In this document: one piece after another, positions 53,547 to 60,887 of the stretch
How the letters are laid out: every line of letters starts with the position of its first letter
Position numbering within the stretch: position 1 is the stretch's first letter
NCBI RefSeq assembly: GCF_947496195.1
Contig: NZ_CANMBY010000001.1
Location: 496,001-560,000 of the forward strand
Source of the DNA: an uncultured Polaribacter sp.
GTDB taxonomy: Bacteria > Bacteroidota > Bacteroidia > Flavobacteriales > Flavobacteriaceae
DNA length: 64,000 nt
Direction: 5' to 3'
The notes under the pieces: generated by a model
What the model saw: only the letters and a program-made list of their open reading frames with translations
Databases searched by the model: none
What the model was told of the DNA's origin: nothing
Made by a program: the position numbers and the translations under genes

Positions 53547-53568
53547 AAAATACAGTTAACTGTATTTT
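53547..53568. promoter_or_regulatory. 22-bp perfect palindrome upstream of the MFS gene
   Basis: AAAATACAGTT (53547-53557) is followed directly by its exact reverse complement (53558-53568), with centre GTTAAC. An extra T on one arm breaks a further CTTT/AAAG extension. The G-T-T-A-A-C core fits the broad GntR pattern. It lies 38 bases before the MFS start and is the most likely operator of the MFS-SDR unit. Confidence 0.7.
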
Positions 53569-53684
53569 TAAAGTAAAGTAATTGGATCTTAAAAATGAGG
53601 AGCCAAATACTTAATTCTCTTTAATAATTTTAACTTTCAGACTTTAATAAACAAACAACAACGTGCATTTTGTATTTGTTTATT

Positions 53685-54386
53685 TTATACATTATAGCAG
53701 TACTGGTATAATGTTTTAAAATGAATTTTCATTTTTTCTTTAGCTAGTTTAGGATTTTGGTCTAAAATAGCTTTATAAATTTCATAATGTTCTTTTATAC
53801 CTTCTTGTGCTAACCCTTTATCACATACATGATGCTTTTCGAAATTTGTAATAATTTCTGGAGTTATTGTTAACATGAAAGTATTCATTGTACTATTACC
53901 ACTTGCTTTTGCAATTGCTAAATGAAATAATAAATCTTCTTGAACAGCATCTTTACCGTTTAAAACTTTTTCTTTGTATGCTTCTAAAGCTTTTTGGATT
54001 CTTTCTAAATCTTCTTCAGTTCTTCTTAATGCTGCTAATCTAACCGTTTTTAATTCTAATAAAATTCTTGTTTCCACTAAAGATTTAAAAGAAGGATCTT
54101 CTAAATTTAAAATATCGTCTATCATACCATTTAAGGCAATAATTCCAATATTTGCAACAAAAGTTCCACTTTGAGGTCTAGACTTTAATAGTCCATAAAA
54201 TTCTAATTTTTGAATTGCTTCTCTAACATTATTTCTACTTACTTCAAATTTTTCTGACAACATTCTTTCTGATGGCAGTTTATCTCCTGGTTCTAAATTT
54301 TTAAAGTTGATGTATTGTCTTATACCTTTAATAATATATTTTTGAACCTCTTGATTGTCGTTTTTAGTAAGTACCTCTAATTTCAT
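53685..54386 (-). CDS. GntR-family regulator with FCD domain, probable alginate repressor
   Basis: A 233-residue FadR-subfamily regulator. The N-terminal winged helix-turn-helix covers about 20-90, with GDKLPSERMLSEKFEVSRNNV and REAIQKLEFYGLLKSRPQSGTFVA, and the C-terminal FCD ligand-binding domain covers about 100-230, with FHLAIAKASGNSTM and a HYEIYKAI helix. A GntR-family repressor of alginate catabolism is known from the related Zobellia. Here it sits between SGBP and MFS genes and faces the operators upstream of susC, PL6 and MFS. The effector may be KDG or DEH, which is inference. Confidence 0.9.
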   Translation of the reverse strand: MKLEVLTKNDNQEVQKYIIKGIRQYINFKNLEPGDKLPSERMLSEKFEVSRNNVREAIQKLEFYGLLKSRPQSGTFVANIGIIALNGMIDDILNLEDPSFKSLVETRILLELKTVRLAALRRTEEDLERIQKALEAYKEKVLNGKDAVQEDLLFHLAIAKASGNSTMNTFMLTITPEIITNFEKHHVCDKGLAQEGIKEHYEIYKAILDQNPKLAKEKMKIHFKTLYQYCYNV

Positions 54387-54397
54387 CTATTGAATTT

Positions 54398-54479
54398 TAC
54401 AGTTATTTAAAATAACTAACATGTCACCATAAAGATAAAGAATAAATGTTAAAATTTTTTCTTTAGAGTTACATGTTAG
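54398..54479. promoter_or_regulatory. Inverted elements in the gntR upstream region
   Basis: The gap between the PKD lipoprotein gene and gntR holds CTAACATGTCAC (54416-54427) and, inverted, GTTACATGTTAG (54468-54479), 11 of 12 positions matching and 52 bases apart (about five helical turns). It also holds AGTTATTT/AAATAACT (54401-54417) around one base. TACAGTTA (54398-54405) repeats one arm of the MFS palindrome. Autoregulation is plausible. Confidence 0.5.
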
Positions 54480-54496
54480 CTAAATTCTTATTAAAT

Positions 54497-55483
54497 TTAA
54501 TTAACAGCTTCTATAACAACTGAATCTAATCTTATTTCCTCATCACCACTCGTGTAACCAAAGTTACCAACAGAACTATCTCCTCCAATACCTCTAACAA
54601 AAAGAGCTACGCTATTGTTGTTACCAGCATTAAACGTAAATGTATTTGTTAAATAACTATCATCACCAGGATTAGATAAAACTTCTGTCATTAAATTATT
54701 TGCTGCAACTTCTACTTGTGCTATAGAGCTATAACCATAACCGTTTTGAGGGAAATCTACTGTGTTTGTATAATATACTGGACTATAATTAGTGTCATAA
54801 CCAGCACCTGCTAATACTCTAAACTCTAACTCACTTGGAAAAGAACCACCAGCTGAAGGCTTAAATTGAGTAATAACCGTAATTTTATAATCTGCATTAG
54901 GTGTTACTTCAAATTCTTGGTAAATATGATCTGGCTCATTGTTATCAAATTTAACAACGTCAGAACCATTACCAGAACTAGATTCTCCTTGATCTCCTAA
55001 ACTTTTATTAATCCAACCAGAACATGAACAATCTGAACCTGATGATTTAGCTGTTTTAACAAAATCTGCATTTACTAGAGTTGGATCTGGAATTGTTACA
55101 ACAGGGGGCATAACAACCTCTACAGTGTTAGAAAAAGTACTAGAAACTCCATTATTATCTGATGCAACTAATGTAACTGTATAGGTACCTTCTGCTGCGT
55201 ATGTATTAAATGGTTCATTATCTGTAGATGAGTTACCATCTCCAAAATCCCAAGCAAAAGTTGTGGAACTTATAGATTGATTAGAGAACTCTATTGTTTT
55301 CCAATCTCCACTACTTGCAGAAGCACTAAAATTAGCTTCTGGTAATGTTAAATCTGGTATTGAACCAGTTTCTGGCAAAGTATTGTCTTCACAAGAAAAC
55401 ACTACTGATAAAGAAACAATTAGTAACGCAAATAGAGAGATTCTATTAATGCTGTTCTTTTTATTTTTTAAATTCTGTATCAT
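54497..55483 (-). CDS. PKD-domain surface lipoprotein, probable alginate-binding SGBP
   Basis: A 328-residue lipoprotein with cysteine 31 (VVFSC) followed by E-D-N, an acidic export signal typical of surface lipoproteins in Bacteroidota. A PKD domain covers about 47-125 (TFAWDFGDGNSS, EGTYTVTLVASD), and a C-terminal beta module follows at about 153-328. That module recurs in the T9SS-exported protein at 63225-64000 (shared WINKS, DQGESS, DVVKFDN and YQE). Placed 11 bases after susD, it is the SusE-like surface glycan-binding protein of the operon. The ligand is inferred to be alginate. Confidence 0.85.
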   Translation of the reverse strand: MIQNLKNKKNSINRISLFALLIVSLSVVFSCEDNTLPETGSIPDLTLPEANFSASASSGDWKTIEFSNQSISSTTFAWDFGDGNSSTDNEPFNTYAAEGTYTVTLVASDNNGVSSTFSNTVEVVMPPVVTIPDPTLVNADFVKTAKSSGSDCSCSGWINKSLGDQGESSSGNGSDVVKFDNNEPDHIYQEFEVTPNADYKITVITQFKPSAGGSFPSELEFRVLAGAGYDTNYSPVYYTNTVDFPQNGYGYSSIAQVEVAANNLMTEVLSNPGDDSYLTNTFTFNAGNNNSVALFVRGIGGDSSVGNFGYTSGDEEIRLDSVVIEAVN

Positions 55484-55494
55484 AATTTTAATTT

Positions 55495-56931
55495 TTAGTA
55501 TCCTGGGTTTTGAGATAATAAACCATTACTTAAACCAATTTCTATTTGAGGAATAGGCAATAATAAATCTGTAGATGTGTAACCTAAACCATTAGCTGCA
55601 GAATATGCAGTAAAAACATCGTTTGCTTTACCAAAACGTAATAAATCAAAAAATCTTTGGTTTTCAAAAGCTAATTCTACTCTTCTTTCTAATAGTAACT
55701 CATCTGCAGTTATACTTGTTACAGGAGTTGTTATACCTGCTCTTGCTCTTACTTGTTGAAAAGAAGCAATTGCATTAGAACTAGTTGTTGAAGCACCTCC
55801 AGCCATAATAGCTTCTACATGCATTAGTAAAATATCTGCATATCTTAAAACTATCCAATCATTTCCTGCAGATCTAGAGTCTGATGAAGTAGGAGCAATA
55901 CCTAAATTAGCATCACCATCTGGTAAATACTTTACTACTTGATATTTACCTGCTTGTGATTGATCTTCTCTGTAAGAAAACGCTGTTCTGTTTCCACCAT
56001 AAGTATCAAGAGCTGTTTTTGCATCTAGAGTAGCATAATTAACTCCACTAGTTCTACCCACTGCATTTAACCATTCTGTAGAAAAATTTTGACTATCGTT
56101 TCTTGTATCTGGTAAGTAGCCTATTGCAAAAAGTACTTCGTTATTACCTTCGTTATAGAAAATATCTTTAAAATTAGTTTGTAATCCAAAACCTCTTGCT
56201 GGGTCCATTACAGACTCTAAAAGTGTTTGTGCTTCTGAGTATCTACCTAATGTTAAATACACTTTTGCTAACAAACCTTCTGCAGCAGCTTTACTAGCTC
56301 TGTCATTAGGGCCACCATCAGTTAAATTAGCTACAGCAGTTTGTAAATCTGCAACAATTAAGTCATAAATTTGAGCAGTAGCTACTCTTGTAAATGCTGT
56401 TTGTGTATCTAGTGGAGAGATTAATTTGTCTACATAAGGTATATCACCAAATAAACGCACTAAATTAAAATAAGCGTATGCTCTTAAAAATTTAGCTTCA
56501 CCTTCATAAGTTACAGCTTTTGCTGCTGAAGCGTTTGATAAATTATCTAATACTAAATTAGCTCTAAATACTACATTGTAATAACTTCTGTAATAATCTG
56601 CTACAATACCATTTGTAGATCTAATATCAAAAAACTCAAATTGTGCAGCTTCACCTTCATTAGATTTAGTTTCTGTATTATCAGTTCTCATTTCTGTAAC
56701 GTAGAACTCTACTTGTACTCCATGATTTAAATCGTTATTAGTGATTTGTAATGCGTTAACACCTTGCACACCATCATAAATATTTAATACTCCTGCTTCA
56801 ATTTCTGTGTCGTTAGAAAAATAATTTTCAGCGTTAATACCCGTAGTTAAATCTGGTGATAGAAATGTATCTTCACACGAGATAGACATAAAAGTTACAA
56901 GTACTATAAGAATTGTTTTTAATTGTTTCAT
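55495..56931 (-). CDS. SusD/RagB-family glycan-binding lipoprotein
   Basis: I start at ATG 56931 (MKQLKTILIVLVTFMSISC), giving a lipoprotein signal with cysteine 19 followed by E-D. A start at 56955 adds eight residues before it. The SusD fold of about 478 residues covers the whole mature protein: TPR-like helices such as EAKFLRAYAYFNLVRLFGDIPYV, and the conserved end LLLERRVELAFENQRFFDLLRFGK. It forms the lid of the SusC channel and binds the glycan. It is 27 bases downstream of susC and 11 upstream of the PKD lipoprotein. Confidence 0.94.
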   Translation of the reverse strand: MKQLKTILIVLVTFMSISCEDTFLSPDLTTGINAENYFSNDTEIEAGVLNIYDGVQGVNALQITNNDLNHGVQVEFYVTEMRTDNTETKSNEGEAAQFEFFDIRSTNGIVADYYRSYYNVVFRANLVLDNLSNASAAKAVTYEGEAKFLRAYAYFNLVRLFGDIPYVDKLISPLDTQTAFTRVATAQIYDLIVADLQTAVANLTDGGPNDRASKAAAEGLLAKVYLTLGRYSEAQTLLESVMDPARGFGLQTNFKDIFYNEGNNEVLFAIGYLPDTRNDSQNFSTEWLNAVGRTSGVNYATLDAKTALDTYGGNRTAFSYREDQSQAGKYQVVKYLPDGDANLGIAPTSSDSRSAGNDWIVLRYADILLMHVEAIMAGGASTTSSNAIASFQQVRARAGITTPVTSITADELLLERRVELAFENQRFFDLLRFGKANDVFTAYSAANGLGYTSTDLLLPIPQIEIGLSNGLLSQNPGY

Positions 56932-56958
56932 AATTTTTTCTTTTTTGTAATTCATATC

Positions 56959-59900
56959 TTAAAATTGAACATTTAACCCTAGAGACATTGTACTAAACAC
57001 AGGAGAACCTGCTCTCTGATAACCATAAGTTGTTGCACTTGTGTTATTAATAGATTCTGGATTAAAACCTGTATAACCATCTGCAGTTATATATAATAAG
57101 TTCTGAGCAGAAACATAAAGTCTAGCATTAGATAGCTTTAATTTAGATAATGTTTTCTCTGCAAAATTATAGCCAATATTTACATTTCTTAAAGCTATAT
57201 AAGAAGCATCTTGAATAATACTATTTGTAAAGATTTTTTCTCTAATAAATTGTTGATCTGGAGTAGTAGATGTGTTAAAGTCTTGTGCACTGTTAAAGTG
57301 ATTAAAGATGTACTGATCTCCCATGTTTCTAACTTCTGCACCATGACTACCTTGGAACATAAAACTAACATCAAAGTTTCCAATTCTAAAATCGTTTGCA
57401 AAACTCCATACTAAATCTGGATAAGGATTTCCTAAGATGGTTTTATCATCATCATCTATAATACCATCTCCATTTAAATCTTTCACATAAACATCTTGAG
57501 CAGATGCACCTATTGGATGATAAGGATCGTTAATAAATTCTAAAGGAATTTCTTTATCTACAACCCAACCATAAAAAGATGATATTGGGTTACCTTCTAA
57601 ATTAATCCATTCTGCAGCTCTTTTAGAATCTACATTTTGAATTTGACCATTAGAAGCAGCAAAGTCTGTTAACTCATTTTTATTTTTAGAAGCAATTAAA
57701 GTAGAAGACCATTTAAATTTATCTTTAATAATATTTCTTGTTCTTAACTCTACTTCTATACCACTGTTTTGTACTTCACCTAAATTTACAAGAGCATTAC
57801 TAAAACCTGTTGTACTTGAAATTGGGTTATATAATAATAATTGATCACTTGTTCTTGTATAATAGTCTATAGAACCAGAAATTCTATTATTAAATAATGC
57901 AAAATCTAAACCAGGGTTAAATTCTATTTGTCTTTCCCAAGTTAAATCTGGATTTGGAATATTTAATGGATTAACAACTAAGTTTTGTGCTCCACCAGAA
58001 ACACCAGTTGTATTGTTACTTAAAATTGCTAAATACGGATAGTTATTTACCAACTGATCTCCTGTTCTAAAGTCATTGTTACCAGTAACACCATAACTTA
58101 CTCTAAATTTAAGTCTATTAATAACTTCACTGTCTTTTAAGAAGTCTTCTTTAGCTGCATTCCAACCTAAAGAAGCTGCTGCAAAGTTACCATACTTTGT
58201 ATTTGGTCCAAACACTGAACTTCCATCACGTCTGTAACTAAATGATGCTAAATATTTATTATCATAAGCGTAGTTTAATCTACCAAAGAAAGATAGTAAA
58301 GTTCTTTTCCACTCATAAGCATCTTGGTTTGTAATAGACGCTGCTTTATTAATAGTAGGATCTATATCGTCTTGAAAAACAGAACCTTGTATTGTATTCC
58401 AAGTTTGTTTTCTATTTTCAAAAGAAGTACCAAGTACTGCATTAACTTCGTGTTTACCAATTTCTTTAGTATATGTTAAAGTATTGTCTACAACCCATCT
58501 CATGGTTTTAGTTACAGTACTATCTAACCTTGAAGCACTTGCCCCATTTCTACTAGATAAAACACCTTGATATCTAGTTTCTCTTCTATATTGATAATTC
58601 ATAGAAGCTTTACTTCTAAAAGTTAAGCCACTAGCTATTTTATACTTTGCGTAAATGCTTCCTAAAAATTTATTTCTTTGAATAACTCTATCTCTTTCTA
58701 AAATTTTTGCAGCTGGGTTAGTATTAGAAGTATTACTAATATCTGTTCCACTTCCCATACTTGGAGCTCCAGCAACTAAATCGTAATCATCAAACATTCT
58801 TTGTATTGCATAATCACCAATTTTAGCGTTAGCATACCTACCTCCATCTCTAAATCTATTTACAAACTGAATTGTATTTTCATCTAAATATACAGGTAAC
58901 CAAGATGGTTGTCTTAATATATCATGAGTTGAACCATCAAATCTTTTTTGAGTAGTAAATGATGGGTTAGCAGATAAGCCAACTGTTAGTCTTTTATTTA
59001 ATTTATGATCTATTTTTAAGTTTACAGAAGTTCTTTCAAAATTGTCAGACAATAAAACACCTTCATCATTTAAGTAATTAAAGGCAGCATTATATTTTGT
59101 ACTTTCTGTACCACCACCAAGAGATAAAGAATGGTCTGTAAAAATACCTCCATCAAAAATGATGTCTTGCCAGTTATTGTCTACACCAATTAATTGCTTT
59201 ACTCTAGTTCTATCTGATAAAGTACCAGTAGCTTCTTGCTCTAATGCTACAGCTTCTGCTACAGACGTATGATAAGCATCACTTTGATGAGCCGATTTAT
59301 AACCAGTTAACATATTGTAACTTACTCTTAAATCTCCTTCTTTACCACTTTTTGTAGTAATTAAAATAACTCCATTACCCCCTCTAGAACCATAAATTGC
59401 ACTAGAAGCAGCATCTTTTAAAATTTCGAAAGACTCTATGTTGTTCATGTCTAAAGACCCTAAAAAGTCTTCATCTACAGGAACACCATCTACAACTACT
59501 AATGGACCTGAGTTACCATTAATAGAGCCAGTACCTCTAATTCTTATTGTTGGTGCAGAACCAGCCTCACCTTCTGTTGCTTGAATATTTACACCAGAAA
59601 CTTGTCCTACAAGAGCATCATCTACCCTAGCAACACCAATTTGATCTAATGTTTCATTTTTTACTTTAGAAATAGCACCTGTTAAGTGAGATTTTTTCTG
59701 TGTACCATAACCTGTAATTACAATCTCATCTAACAGACTAGACTCTTCAGATAAACTTACATTTAATGTTTTCTGATCTGTAATTTTTACTGTTTTTGTA
59801 CCATAACCTAAATAAGAGAATTCTAAAACATCTCCGTTTTTTACTTTAATAGAGTATTCTCCATCAAAATCGGTTTGTGTCCCTGTACTTGTGTTAGCTA

Positions 59901-60039
59901 TTCTAACTGTAACACCTGGTAAAGGAGACTTATCTGATTGTGCTGTAACTACACCTGAAATTGTATATGTAGTTTGGGCAGAAATACAGATATTTACTAA
60001 TAAAATTAGTACAATTGTTAATTTAATTTTTAATTTCAT
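56959..60039 (-). CDS. SusC-family TonB-dependent oligosaccharide importer
   Basis: A 1026-residue outer-membrane transporter. After a signal peptide (ends near ISAQ) it has a carboxypeptidase-like regulatory domain (about 22-100), a plug (about 105-225, LLDEIVITGYGTQKKSHLTG, VVVDGVPVDE, SAIYGSRGGNGVILITTK) and a 22-strand barrel ending in a terminal Phe (LGLNVQF), as required for outer-membrane insertion. It imports oligosaccharides, alginate oligomers here by context, together with SusD. Its promoter and operators lie about 290 bases upstream, so it has a long leader. Confidence 0.95.
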   Translation of the reverse strand: MKLKIKLTIVLILLVNICISAQTTYTISGVVTAQSDKSPLPGVTVRIANTSTGTQTDFDGEYSIKVKNGDVLEFSYLGYGTKTVKITDQKTLNVSLSEESSLLDEIVITGYGTQKKSHLTGAISKVKNETLDQIGVARVDDALVGQVSGVNIQATEGEAGSAPTIRIRGTGSINGNSGPLVVVDGVPVDEDFLGSLDMNNIESFEILKDAASSAIYGSRGGNGVILITTKSGKEGDLRVSYNMLTGYKSAHQSDAYHTSVAEAVALEQEATGTLSDRTRVKQLIGVDNNWQDIIFDGGIFTDHSLSLGGGTESTKYNAAFNYLNDEGVLLSDNFERTSVNLKIDHKLNKRLTVGLSANPSFTTQKRFDGSTHDILRQPSWLPVYLDENTIQFVNRFRDGGRYANAKIGDYAIQRMFDDYDLVAGAPSMGSGTDISNTSNTNPAAKILERDRVIQRNKFLGSIYAKYKIASGLTFRSKASMNYQYRRETRYQGVLSSRNGASASRLDSTVTKTMRWVVDNTLTYTKEIGKHEVNAVLGTSFENRKQTWNTIQGSVFQDDIDPTINKAASITNQDAYEWKRTLLSFFGRLNYAYDNKYLASFSYRRDGSSVFGPNTKYGNFAAASLGWNAAKEDFLKDSEVINRLKFRVSYGVTGNNDFRTGDQLVNNYPYLAILSNNTTGVSGGAQNLVVNPLNIPNPDLTWERQIEFNPGLDFALFNNRISGSIDYYTRTSDQLLLYNPISSTTGFSNALVNLGEVQNSGIEVELRTRNIIKDKFKWSSTLIASKNKNELTDFAASNGQIQNVDSKRAAEWINLEGNPISSFYGWVVDKEIPLEFINDPYHPIGASAQDVYVKDLNGDGIIDDDDKTILGNPYPDLVWSFANDFRIGNFDVSFMFQGSHGAEVRNMGDQYIFNHFNSAQDFNTSTTPDQQFIREKIFTNSIIQDASYIALRNVNIGYNFAEKTLSKLKLSNARLYVSAQNLLYITADGYTGFNPESINNTSATTYGYQRAGSPVFSTMSLGLNVQF

Positions 60040-60222
60040 AATTATCTTTTATGTTAAAAAATGTAATTTTTTCACTCTAAGAGTGATTTTTCTTTATTAA
60101 CAAGGAAACCGAAATAACTATTAAATAAAATACAGTTTGTGCATATTATTTGTATTTTTGTATCACTTAATACTTAATTCAATTTATGTGTTAATAATGC
60201 TTCTTTCAGACGAAGTTTTAAT

Positions 60223-60253
60223 AAAAGGATAGGCGTGCACCTATCCTTTTTTT
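60223..60253. terminator. Strong hairpin in the susC leader (attenuator or antisense-RNA terminator)
   Basis: AAAAGGATAGG (60223-60233) and CCTATCCTTTT (60240-60250) form a perfect 11-bp stem with loop CGTGCA. Seven T residues follow on the plus strand, and TTTTATT follows on the minus strand. It lies downstream of the susC promoter in the sense direction, so susC mRNA must be transcribed through it. Confidence 0.75.
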
Positions 60254-60291
60254 AATTGACTTAATTCAAATTCAATTCATATAAAAAATTT

Positions 60292-60338
60292 TGGTTTCAA
60301 TTGGTTTTCCAAACTGGTTTACCAGATTGGTTTCCCAA
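60292..60338. promoter_or_regulatory. Tandem operators at the susC promoter
   Basis: On the plus strand the 10-mers TGGTTTTCCA (60302-60311), TGGTTTACCA (60315-60324) and TGGTTTCCCA (60328-60337) recur at exact 13-base steps. The middle one is the exact reverse complement of the PL6 operator word TGGTAAACCA. A partial fourth copy, TGGTTTCAAT, starts at 60292. The array overlaps the -7 box and the start of transcription, as expected for a repressor. Confidence 0.75.
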
Positions 60339-60366
60339 ATATAATTAATTTTTTCAGTCTACCAAA
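60336..60366 (-). promoter_or_regulatory. susC promoter
   Basis: On the minus strand TTTG (60366-60363) and TATATTTG (60343-60336) are separated by 19 bases, an exact match to the Bacteroidota consensus. Start of transcription is expected near 60330, giving a leader of about 290 bases before the susC ATG at 60039. Confidence 0.8.
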
Positions 60367-60489
60367 TTTTTCTTAAAAAAAAGTTAATTAATTATAGATA
60401 AAGTAAAAAAAATGTTAGATAATAACGATTTGATAATTCTGTTTTACCTTCAACAAACTAAATACTCTTGAATAACGCTATTCTATATA

Positions 60490-60867
60490 TTATGCTTCTT
60501 TATCTCCAAAATAAGAAACACTATCTCCACTTAAAAAATCTTCTCTTACTGGGCTAAATGTATCTATTAATTCTCCTTCTTCTAAACAGATTGCACTATG
60601 CATTAAATTAGGTTCTATGTATACGCCATCACCAGCCTCAACTATTTGTTTTACACCATCAATTTCAAATTCAAATTTACCAGAGACACAATAGGTTGCT
60701 TGTGTATGAAAATGTTGATGAGGAGAACCTAATGCTCCTTTATCAAATTTTACTCTAACCATCATTATTTGATTGTCATATCCTAAAAATTTTCTAGATA
60801 CACCTCCTCCAAGGTTTTCCCAATCTATATTTTTTGTAATGATATACTTTTCGCTAAATCTTTTCAT
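60490..60867 (-). CDS. kdgF: KdgF-like cupin, uronate linearisation enzyme
   Basis: A 125-residue cupin. KdgF speeds conversion of unsaturated 4,5-uronates, from alginate or pectin, to linear DEH-type ketouronates. The metal motif H-x-H-x-H-x-Q (HQHFHTQATYC), the second cupin His in NLMHSAI, and the KdgF-type D-x-F-x-P-x-R (DTFSPVRED) are present. No signal peptide is seen, so it acts in the cytoplasm or is exported with PL17 by another route. It is 20 bases downstream of the PL17 gene, so the two are coupled on one transcript. Confidence 0.92.
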   Translation of the reverse strand: MKRFSEKYIITKNIDWENLGGGVSRKFLGYDNQIMMVRVKFDKGALGSPHQHFHTQATYCVSGKFEFEIDGVKQIVEAGDGVYIEPNLMHSAICLEEGELIDTFSPVREDFLSGDSVSYFGDKEA

Positions 60868-60887
60868 TTTGTGTTTATTTTATATGT

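Larger units (their letters stand above)
60040..60489. other. Gene-free susC control region
   Basis: This 450-base gap between kdgF and susC contains no ORF I can support. From susC outward it holds a short hairpin TCACTC/GAGTGA (60073-60086), a strong hairpin with T-runs (60223-60253), the operators (60292-60338), and the promoter (60336-60366). The remainder up to kdgF (60367-60489) is AT-rich, with only a weak GAATA/TATTC pair. I see no strong terminator for kdgF. Confidence 0.6.

Noticed and set aside
60073..60086. TCACTC/GAGTGA hairpin just upstream of susC as a terminator
   Set aside because: T-run lies only on the plus strand where no gene ends. On the susC strand it is followed by A-rich DNA, so it is probably just leader structure near the start codon.
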